The notes under the pieces were generated by a model. That model searched no databases and had not been told where the DNA came from. It was given only the letters and a program-made list of their open reading frames with translations. Both the position numbers and the translations under genes were made by a program. Of a stretch of 5,847 bases of DNA, positions 1-5,258 are shown piece after piece. Each line of letters opens with the position of its first letter. The stretch's first letter is position 1. Source of the stretch: an uncultured Ruminococcus sp. (GTDB lineage: Bacteria > Bacillota > Clostridia > Oscillospirales > Ruminococcaceae); the NCBI GenBank assembly GCA_945867875.1, contig CAMBJF010000157.1:1-5847 (forward strand). Direction: 5' to 3'.

Positions 1-758
1 ACAGCCTTGACGCTCAGTGCGGGAGAAAATGCCTTTGCAGATTCGGTATATGCATATGCGCCGCCTTTTCCGCAGGTGTAGATCACAAGCTTTACTCCCT
101 TTGCAAGGAGCTTCGGAACGGCTTTTTCAATGTCCCTTTCCCCTGTGATAAACTCCAGCTCTTCATCGGAAATTTTCAGGATATCGCAAAGGGGGATAAA
201 TTCGTTTACCCTTTCCCTGAGCTTGTTTCTGTCGTTCCAGAGAGGAAATCTCAGATTCGGGTCAAAGCTTATGAGCATTTCATTTTTCCGTGCAAGCTCT
301 ATTGCTCTGAGATGTGCGTCCTTCATTGGAAAATCACCGAGGGACACGCTGCAAAAATGGAGTACATAACCGTTTTCAAACCACTCCCCTTTCAGCTGAT
401 TGGGAGTGAGCAGCATATCCGCCGAAGGCTTGCGGTAAAAGGAAAATGTCCTGTTGCCGTCATTTTCAAGGCTCACAAAGGCGAGGGCTGTGCTTGCCTT
501 GTCGGTAAAGCTTACGGTCGATGTGTCGATGCCGTAAAATGCAAGCTCGTCCGCTATCTTATGACCAAACGGGTCATCGCCAAGCTGAGTTATGAGCGCC
601 GAGCTGCCGCCAAGCTTTGTAAATGCGCCGCAGACATTTGCGGGAGCACCGCCGACCTTGGGCGAAAAAGATGTGACCTCGCTGAATTTGCAGCCTGTTT
701 TGTCGGGGATAAAATCAATGAGCGCTTCACCTATGGCGATGAGCTTTTTATTCTCCAA
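1..758 (-). CDS. scrK: Fructokinase, PfkB/ribokinase family (3' end cut by window edge)
   Basis: This kinase probably phosphorylates the fructose released by ScrB, using ATP, to give fructose-6-phosphate in the cytoplasm. 252 residues are visible; the family usually has about 310-320, so the C-terminus with the GAGD anion hole and catalytic Asp lies outside the window. Visible family features are the N-terminal strand with GEALIDFIP (10-18), the PfkB signature around GGAPAN (36-41), QLGDDPFG (58-65), DPNLR (166-170), and ISDEELEFITG (196-206). The usual TLG of the nucleotide-binding segment reads T-C-G (228-230). The start is TTG: an in-frame TAA lies three codons upstream, no ATG or GTG lies between, and GGAGGT sits 8 bases before the TTG. 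The gene overlaps the end of scrB by 11 bases, which suggests translational coupling. Fructose as substrate is inferred from the operon; sequence alone shows a PfkB sugar kinase. Confidence 0.93.
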   Translation of the reverse strand, partial: MENKKLIAIGEALIDFIPDKTGCKFSEVTSFSPKVGGAPANVCGAFTKLGGSSALITQLGDDPFGHKIADELAFYGIDTSTVSFTDKASTALAFVSLENDGNRTFSFYRKPSADMLLTPNQLKGEWFENGYVLHFCSVSLGDFPMKDAHLRAIELARKNEMLISFDPNLRFPLWNDRNKLRERVNEFIPLCDILKISDEELEFITGERDIEKAVPKLLAKGVKLVIYTCGKGGAYAYTESAKAFSPALSVKA

Positions 759-2097
759 GGTATTTTACCTCCATTTCTCTGAGTGAAAATATCTCCGCAG
801 ATATGCCCTCCGCCGAGACGGTCACTCTTTCATCGTCGGGATAAAATCTCGTTCCTAAAACCGTTCTGCCGCCGTCAAGATATATCTCCAGTGAGCTTGT
901 ATCGGAGATTATCCTGATATCCGAGAATTTGTCAAGAACGGCTTTTCGTACTGTTATTCCGCTGCCGTATTTTTTATCGGTAAATCGAAGCTCAAAGATT
1001 TTTCCGTTCCATACAAGTTCAAGCTTGCCGTCAAAGGATATTTTAAAAATGCCGTGAACATCGGCGGTAAGCTCGGAGGGAAGAGTTATTTCCGCTGTTT
1101 CTCCGTTGCTTAAATGTCTGCTTTCTTTTCTGAGTTCAAGAAGCTCTCTCGCAGGATTTTGCATCAGTCTGCCCTTTTCATCTGCGGTCACTTCACGGGG
1201 GATCGTAAGGCAGTGCTGATATCCGAGGGCGGTGGTGGGGTTCGTATATGCCGAATCCCCTATCCCAAACCAACCGATTATGATACGTCTGCCGTCGGGA
1301 GCTTCAAAGGTCTGGGGGGCATAGAAATCAAAGCCCATATCCCACTCAGTGAAGTCCGTCAGACCACTGTCAGAAAGGAAATATCCCGACTGAAAGGCGT
1401 TCTGATATTTTGTATCAAAATGTTCAAGTCCCTGGGGCGATACGCTCAGATATCTGTGTCCGCCCACGGTGAACATATCGGGGCATTCCCACATATATCC
1501 GAAATCGGGTACCGAATCCGTGCCCATATATTCCCATTTATCAAGGTCATCTGACGTGTAGAACAGTACGCAGCCCTTGTTAAGAAGTGTCCTTGCACCA
1601 AGGACCATATGCCACTTGCCGCCCTCACGCCATATCTTCGGGTCACGGACGTGACAAGAGCAGAAGTCGGGGTAATCGCTGTTTCGGAGCACTGTTTTCT
1701 TTTGGCTCATAGTCACGCCGTCCTTTGTGGTGACGTGGATAACATTCGCTCCTCTGCCGCTGGTGATGTAATCGTGCTCGCCCTCTTCCTTAACATTTCC
1801 CGTGTAGAAAATGTGGAGGGTATCGTCATATACAACGGCACTTCCCGAATATACACCGTCCTTGTCATCGGGCGTGTCGGGGAAAAGGACAATGCCTGTA
1901 AATTCCCAGCTTATCATATCACGGCTCCTGTAATGTCCCCAGCATTTCTTGCCGCTGCCGTCCGCATTGTCGGGAGCATACTGGAAATACACGTGATAAT
2001 ATCCTCCGAAAAAGCTTAGTCCATTTGGGTCATTGAGCCAACCCACAGGCGGTTCAAGATGAAGCTGCTGCCGCCATTTTCCGTTTATAAAGCTCAT
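748..2097 (-). CDS. scrB: Sucrose-6-phosphate hydrolase (GH32 invertase family)
   Basis: This enzyme hydrolyses intracellular sucrose-6-phosphate, made by the PTS, into glucose-6-phosphate and fructose. It is 449 residues from the chosen start, slightly short for the family but with both modules. The N-terminal five-bladed propeller has the GH32 signature H-x2-P-x4-L-N-D-P-N-G at 13-26, with nucleophile Asp23. It also has YSGSA (83-87), the RDP motif (151-153, Asp transition-state stabiliser) and WECPD (203-207) with acid/base Glu204. The C-terminal beta-sandwich includes SSLEIYLDGG and the RFYP segment near the end. No signal peptide is seen, as expected for a phosphorylated cytoplasmic substrate. 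Two ATGs are possible: 2103 overlaps the scrA stop as ATGA but is only 2 bases from the AAAGGAG site, while 2097 has an 8-base spacing like its neighbours, so I chose 2097. Other beta-fructosides cannot be excluded, but the ScrA partner favours sucrose-6-phosphate. Confidence 0.95.
   Translation of the reverse strand: MSFINGKWRQQLHLEPPVGWLNDPNGLSFFGGYYHVYFQYAPDNADGSGKKCWGHYRSRDMISWEFTGIVLFPDTPDDKDGVYSGSAVVYDDTLHIFYTGNVKEEGEHDYITSGRGANVIHVTTKDGVTMSQKKTVLRNSDYPDFCSCHVRDPKIWREGGKWHMVLGARTLLNKGCVLFYTSDDLDKWEYMGTDSVPDFGYMWECPDMFTVGGHRYLSVSPQGLEHFDTKYQNAFQSGYFLSDSGLTDFTEWDMGFDFYAPQTFEAPDGRRIIIGWFGIGDSAYTNPTTALGYQHCLTIPREVTADEKGRLMQNPARELLELRKESRHLSNGETAEITLPSELTADVHGIFKISFDGKLELVWNGKIFELRFTDKKYGSGITVRKAVLDKFSDIRIISDTSSLEIYLDGGRTVLGTRFYPDDERVTVSAEGISAEIFSLREMEVKYLGE
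767..772 (-). promoter_or_regulatory. Ribosome binding site that fixes the TTG start of scrK
   Basis: On the minus strand this reads GGAGGT, a full match to the core Shine-Dalgarno sequence, with 8 bases to the TTG codon at 758-756. It lies inside the last codons of scrB. Together with the in-frame stop at 767-765 it leaves TTG as the only credible start. Confidence 0.85.
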
Positions 2098-2099
2098 TT

Positions 2100-3986
2100 T
2101 CATAACTCCTTTGCAAGCTCGATAAGCACGTCTTTTTCAGTTACATTTCCGTCTGCAACACGCTTTACTGCTGAATATTCGTCGGGGTTTGTAACGATAA
2201 CAGGAGTCACGGTCTTGTAGCCCTTTGAAGCGATAAGCTCCTTATCAAATGTGATAAGTGTCTGACCCTTTTTAACCCTGTCGCCCTCGGAAACGTGAGC
2301 GGTGAAGCCCTCGCCGTTAAGCTCAACCGTGTTTATGCCTATGTGGATAAGAAGCTCTGCGCCGTTGTCAAGGTTAAGTCCGATCGCATGATGTGTGTCA
2401 AAAAGTGTGCCCACGGTTCCGTCTGCGGGGGCTGTTATTTTTCCCTCGGAGGGCTCGACTGCTGCGCCAAGTCCTAGTATTCCCTCGGCAAATGTTGGGT
2501 CGGGAACATCTTCAAGTGCAATAGCTTTGCCTGCGAGGGGTGAAAGTATTTCGTTATCGGACACTTCGGGAAGTGCATCGTGATGTTCTTCTGTCTCAGC
2601 ATTTTCATTGGAAGCAGGCTCATCTTCCTTTATGCCCATTATCCAGGAAACCGCAAAGGCAACGCCGAATGCAACGAGCATTGTAAGGATATATCCGCCA
2701 ATGGTATCGGTGGTTATGAGCAGTCCGAAAAGACCTGTAACGCCGTTTGCGGTGGCATACACATTCATTATCGAAGCAAGAGCCGCTCCGCAGGCACCGC
2801 CTATCATTCCGGCGATGAACGGACGCATAAATCTTACGTTAACGCCGAATATTGCAGGCTCTGTGATGCCGAGGAATGCGGAAAGTGATGCGGGAAGAGC
2901 CATTGCCTTGGTCTTTTTGCTATTGGTCTTGAGTGCGACTGCAAGAGCCGCAGCGCCCTGTGCCACATTTGCCGCTGTTGCAATTGGCATCCAAGTGTTC
3001 ATTCCGTTGTCCGCAAGCATCATCATTTCAATGGCATTGTACATATGATGAACACCTGCGACAACTGTGGGAGCGTAAACGCCGCCCATTATGAAAGCAC
3101 CTATGCCGAATGGAATGGCGATAAGTGCTTGTGCGCCGTTCAGAACCCAGGATTCAAGCTGCGCAAAAACGGGTCCGATAAGGGTCAGGCTGAAAAAGCC
3201 TGCAATGAGCACCGAACAAAGGGGTGTAACGAAAAGGTCAAGCATTTCGGGGACTTTTTTGTGAAGCCGTTTTTCCACGGCGGACATTAGCCATACCGAG
3301 AGGATAACGGGGATAACGTGTCCCTGATAGCCCACGTTCTGTATGTCCCACAGACCGAACCACGACCACAGAGTCGATGTCTCTGCTCCGCCTGCAACCG
3401 TCCACGCATTGATAAGGCTTGGGTGTATCATTATCATTCCGATAACTGCGCCGAGGTACTGATTTCCGCCGAAAATTTTCGCCGCAGATATGGCGATGAG
3501 AATGGGGAGGAATGTGAGCGCTGTGTTTGAGAAGATGTTCAGAAGTTCATATATATGGGAGCTTGCCATATTTGGGAACACCTGAACGAGACCGCCCAAC
3601 AGACCGTTTAAAAGTCCCGTTGCAACTATGGCGGGAATTATGGGAACGAAGATATCACCGAGACTTTTGATTGCTCTCTTGTACCACGATGACTTTGCGG
3701 CAGCTGCTGCCTTTACGTCCTCCTTGGTTGCGGCTTCAACGCCCGCTTCGGTGATAAATTCGTCATATACCTTGTTGACCGTGCCTGTTCCGATTATGAC
3801 CTGGAGCTGTCCCGACGCTTCAAAAACACCCTTTACCCCGTCGATGTTTTCAAGCACTGCTTTTTTCACCTTGGAATTGTCTGCAATAACAAGTCTCAGT
3901 CTTGTTGCACAGTGGGCTGCGCTTGCAAGGTTGTCTTTGCCGCCTATGGCTGAAAGTATCTCGTGAGCTGTCTTTTTATAATCCAT
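2100..3986 (-). CDS. scrA: Sucrose-specific PTS enzyme II, fused domains B-C-A
   Basis: This membrane permease imports sucrose and phosphorylates it with phosphate passed from PEP through EI and HPr. It has 628 residues in B-C-A order. EIIB is about 1-85, with phospho-Cys26 in the A-x-H-C-A-T-R-L-R motif. EIIC is about 100-455, with many hydrophobic membrane segments and the conserved GITEP at 373-377. After an acidic, Glu-rich linker comes EIIA of the glucose type, about 477-628, with His533 (HAIG) and phospho-accepting His548 (IHIG). The EIIC segment around NTALTFLPILIAISAAK resembles sucrose permeases. Clustering with a GH32 hydrolase and a fructokinase supports sucrose over trehalose or beta-glucosides. 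Because EIIA is fused, no separate EIIA-Glc is needed. The start at 3986 gives MDYKKTAHEIL, the usual EIIB beginning, with an AGAGGG site 7 bases upstream. An in-frame ATG at 4004 has no ribosome binding site. Confidence 0.95.
   Translation of the reverse strand: MDYKKTAHEILSAIGGKDNLASAAHCATRLRLVIADNSKVKKAVLENIDGVKGVFEASGQLQVIIGTGTVNKVYDEFITEAGVEAATKEDVKAAAAAKSSWYKRAIKSLGDIFVPIIPAIVATGLLNGLLGGLVQVFPNMASSHIYELLNIFSNTALTFLPILIAISAAKIFGGNQYLGAVIGMIMIHPSLINAWTVAGGAETSTLWSWFGLWDIQNVGYQGHVIPVILSVWLMSAVEKRLHKKVPEMLDLFVTPLCSVLIAGFFSLTLIGPVFAQLESWVLNGAQALIAIPFGIGAFIMGGVYAPTVVAGVHHMYNAIEMMMLADNGMNTWMPIATAANVAQGAAALAVALKTNSKKTKAMALPASLSAFLGITEPAIFGVNVRFMRPFIAGMIGGACGAALASIMNVYATANGVTGLFGLLITTDTIGGYILTMLVAFGVAFAVSWIMGIKEDEPASNENAETEEHHDALPEVSDNEILSPLAGKAIALEDVPDPTFAEGILGLGAAVEPSEGKITAPADGTVGTLFDTHHAIGLNLDNGAELLIHIGINTVELNGEGFTAHVSEGDRVKKGQTLITFDKELIASKGYKTVTPVIVTNPDEYSAVKRVADGNVTEKDVLIELAKEL
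2106..2112 (-). promoter_or_regulatory. Ribosome binding site for scrB, within the end of scrA
   Basis: On the minus strand this reads AAAGGAG. It is 8 bases from the ATG at 2097 but only 2 bases from the ATG at 2103, which overlaps the scrA stop codon. The spacing favours the inner ATG. Reinitiation at the overlapping ATGA remains possible. Confidence 0.7.
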
Positions 3987-3993
3987 ACCCGAT

Positions 3994-3999
3994 CCCTCT
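3994..3999 (-). promoter_or_regulatory. Ribosome binding site deciding the scrA start
   Basis: On the minus strand this reads AGAGGG, 7 bases before the ATG at 3986. The alternative ATG at 4004 lies upstream of this site and has no purine-rich stretch before it. Starting at 3986 also puts the EIIB active cysteine at residue 26. Confidence 0.65.
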
Positions 4000-4011
4000 T
4001 TCATATAATGT

Positions 4012-4032
4012 GTTTCACATTGTTTGTGAAAC
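4012..4032 (-). promoter_or_regulatory. Perfect inverted repeat, candidate ScrR operator at scrA
   Basis: The arms GTTTCACA (4012-4019) and TGTGAAAC (4025-4032) are exact reverse complements separated by 5 bases. The repeat lies between the predicted scrA start of transcription (about 4042) and the scrA start codon, where a bound repressor would block initiation or early elongation. The half-site recurs upstream of the promoter and, as TGTGAAAT, at the scrR promoter, which supports recognition by the adjacent LacI-family regulator. The orientation is unusual: classical LacI-family operators place TGTGAAA and TTTCACA facing inward around a central CG. Either arm might instead be half of a degenerate inward-facing site. 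Binding by ScrR is inferred. Confidence 0.6.
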
Positions 4033-4040
4033 CAATTTCA
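4027..4040 (-). promoter_or_regulatory. Near-consensus cre / LacI-type inward palindrome at scrA
   Basis: The plus strand reads TGAAACCAATTTCA, which fits the CcpA cre consensus TGWAANCGNTNWCA except for A in place of the central G. The outer five bases form a perfect inverted repeat (TGAAA/TTTCA). It lies just downstream of the predicted transcription start and shares bases 4027-4032 with the neighbouring inverted repeat. It could be a CcpA site, the true inward-facing ScrR operator, or a site where both compete; the sequence does not separate these. Confidence 0.45.
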
Positions 4041-4048
4041 TTAATTAA

Positions 4049-4077
4049 ATTATACTATACGCTATATTATTTGTCCA
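4049..4077 (-). promoter_or_regulatory. Sigma-A-type promoter of scrABK
   Basis: On the minus strand the -35 box is TGGACA (4077-4072, one mismatch to TTGACA), followed by a 17-base spacer and a perfect -10 TATAAT (4054-4049). Transcription should begin near 4042, giving a leader of about 55 bases before the scrA ATG at 3986. The repeats at 4012-4040 fall in the first part of that leader. A small inverted repeat (4070-4085, TTTGTC/GACAAA) overlaps the -35 box. Confidence 0.75.
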
Positions 4078-4115
4078 TTGACAAAATATATTAACTTTTT
4101 CGGGAGAAATGGTAG

Positions 4116-4133
4116 GTTTCACACTGTTTCACA
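4116..4133. repeat. Tandem direct repeat of the operator half-site
   Basis: GTTTCACA occurs at 4116-4123 and again at 4126-4133 in the same orientation, 10 bases apart, or about one helical turn. These match exactly the arms of the inverted repeat at 4012-4032. They lie just after the scrR stop codon and about 40 bases upstream of the scrA -35 box. They may form an auxiliary regulator site that works with the downstream operator, for example by looping; the centres are about 102 bases apart. This role is inferred. Confidence 0.5.
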
Positions 4134-4139
4134 TTTTTA

Positions 4140-5126
4140 TCATCTGTTCGTTGACTCTCTCTCAACTATCTCATAATCAAGCTTCATTATTTTCGGTACA
4201 TTTGAAGCCCTGCCAATGGAATTTAACAGCATCTGAGCCGCCTCAATACCTGCGGTCTTGTAATGGAGCCGTGCGGAAGTGAGAGGAACAGCGGTTATTG
4301 CGCCTATCTTTGAATCGCCTACACCGCATATCATAACATCTTCGGGAATTTTTATACCATTCTCACGACAGTAAAGTATGGCTCCTGCGGCAATATTGTC
4401 CGTTGCGCAGAAAATGCAGTCGGGGTGTTCACGACCTGAGAAAATCTTTTTTGCACAACTGTAGCCCGAGTCGATATTGAACTCTGCTGTGACGCTGTTG
4501 TGCTTATCAAGGCTTATATCATTGTCGGCAAGTGCTTTTAAAAAGCCCTTATGACGAGCCTCCCCCGCCGCCTTGTCATCATCGGTAACGCCGATGTATG
4601 CGGGACGGACTGCGCCCTTATGCAGCATAAGCTCCGTGAGGGCATATGCCGCCCCGAAATCATCGTGGCAGACACAGCTGAAGCCCTTGTACTCCTGCCC
4701 TGTGATAACAACGGGGATATGCATTTTTTTCAGCAGTGAACGGTGGACATCGGTGAACACGGTGGCAAGAAAAATAACGCCGTCGACCCTGTTCTGACGA
4801 AAAAGGTCAAGATATTCTATCTCCTTGTTGTAATCGTTGGCGGTGTTCACAAGAAGTATCTGATAGCCGTGCTCATACAGCACCTGACTTATTCCCTCGG
4901 TTATCCGTGCGCAGCTTTCGCTGGACAGCTTAGGGATTATAACTCCCACAAGCTTTGTTACCCTGGTTTTTATCGCCTGTGCGGATATGCTGGGGGAATA
5001 TCCTGTTTCTTCAATGGCTTTCTCTATCTTTTCACGCTTGTCATCGCTGAGATATCCGTTGTTAAAATATCTGCTCACTGCCGATTTTGATACGCCTGCA
5101 TATTCGGCAAATTCGGAAATATTCAT
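4140..5126 (-). CDS. scrR: LacI-family transcriptional repressor of the sucrose operon
   Basis: This protein probably represses scrABK in the absence of sucrose-derived inducer. Its 328 residues are typical of LacI/GalR regulators. The N-terminal helix-turn-helix covers about 3-22, with recognition segment VSKSAVSRYFN (12-22). The linker follows to about 57, and the periplasmic-binding-protein-like effector domain starts at LVGVIIP (59-65) and runs to the end. The residues aligned with the specificity pair of LacI (YQ) and CcpA (MA) are Lys14-Ser15, so it should not be CcpA itself. The RYFNNGY-L-S segment resembles ScrR-type regulators. The ATG is forced by an in-frame TGA three codons upstream. 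The AAAGGAG site is 12 bases away, a long spacing that may keep expression modest. The gene has its own promoter, and I see no terminator before scrA, so readthrough into scrABK is possible. The target is inferred from adjacency and shared half-sites. Confidence 0.93.
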   Translation of the reverse strand: MNISEFAEYAGVSKSAVSRYFNNGYLSDDKREKIEKAIEETGYSPSISAQAIKTRVTKLVGVIIPKLSSESCARITEGISQVLYEHGYQILLVNTANDYNKEIEYLDLFRQNRVDGVIFLATVFTDVHRSLLKKMHIPVVITGQEYKGFSCVCHDDFGAAYALTELMLHKGAVRPAYIGVTDDDKAAGEARHKGFLKALADNDISLDKHNSVTAEFNIDSGYSCAKKIFSGREHPDCIFCATDNIAAGAILYCRENGIKIPEDVMICGVGDSKIGAITAVPLTSARLHYKTAGIEAAQMLLNSIGRASNVPKIMKLDYEIVERESTNR

Positions 5127-5145
5127 ATAAGCTCAATGCTCCTTT

Positions 5146-5163
5146 TGTGAAATCGGTTTTATA
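5146..5163 (-). promoter_or_regulatory. Candidate LacI-type operator at the scrR start of transcription
   Basis: The plus strand reads TGTGAAATCGGTTTTATA, an imperfect palindrome around a central CG, the usual design of LacI-family operators. Its left half shares TGTGAAA with the sites at scrA. Its inner 14 bases (5148-5161) fit the cre consensus with one mismatch. It begins a few bases downstream of the scrR -10 box and covers the expected start point, so autoregulation by ScrR or control by CcpA are both plausible. Confidence 0.5.
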
Positions 5164-5165
5164 TC

Positions 5166-5194
5166 ATTATACCACATTGTTTCAGACATTTCAA
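5166..5194 (-). promoter_or_regulatory. Sigma-A-type promoter of scrR
   Basis: On the minus strand the -35 box is TTGAAA (5194-5189, one mismatch), with a 17-base spacer and a perfect -10 TATAAT (5171-5166). The bases TGG just before the -10 form an extended -10 (TGn). Transcription should start near 5159, giving a leader of about 33 bases. The -35 lies only about 8 bases beyond the T-tract of the preceding terminator. Confidence 0.8.
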
Positions 5195-5202
5195 TATGCA
5201 AC

Positions 5203-5238
5203 AAAAAATTGGCTGCGAATTTTCTCCGCAGCCAATTT
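5203..5238 (-). terminator. Rho-independent terminator of the surface-protein gene
   Basis: The arms 5206-5217 and 5227-5238 (AAATTGGCTGCG / CGCAGCCAATTT) are perfect 12-base complements around a 9-base loop. On the minus strand the hairpin ends in TTTTTT (5208-5203, partly within the stem), so it ends transcripts arriving from the gene that stops at 5259, about 20 bases upstream. It insulates scrR from that gene. The plus-strand side has only a broken T-run. Confidence 0.9.
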
Positions 5239-5258
5239 ATCTTATTTTACCGTATTAC

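Noticed and set aside
312..782. Open frame of 156 codons on the plus strand
   Set aside because: It lies antisense to the well-supported fructokinase gene, has no family features, and its start lacks a convincing ribosome binding site.
1114..2019. Plus-strand open frames (1114-1554 and 1609-2019)
   Set aside because: Both are antisense shadows of the GH32 gene, whose catalytic motifs fix the true frame.
2580..3966. Several plus-strand open frames opposite the PTS gene
   Set aside because: They mirror the long membrane-protein frame, and their translations show no coherent domain.
748..3986. Trehalose or beta-glucoside utilisation instead of sucrose
   Set aside because: The hydrolase is GH32, not GH13 or GH1, and a fructokinase follows it, which fits sucrose.
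4002..4004. ATG at 4004 as the scrA start
   Set aside because: It has no ribosome binding site upstream and adds six residues before the conserved MDYKK start of EIIB.
3987..4042. RNA antiterminator (RAT-type) or riboswitch in the scrA leader
   Set aside because: The leader is only about 55 bases, with no terminator hairpin and no BglG-type antiterminator gene nearby. A DNA operator for the adjacent LacI-family protein explains the repeat better.
4070..4085. Small hairpin TTTGTC-CATT-GACAAA as a terminator after scrR
   Set aside because: The stem is only 6 bases with two GC pairs, has no T-tract, and coincides with the scrA -35 box.
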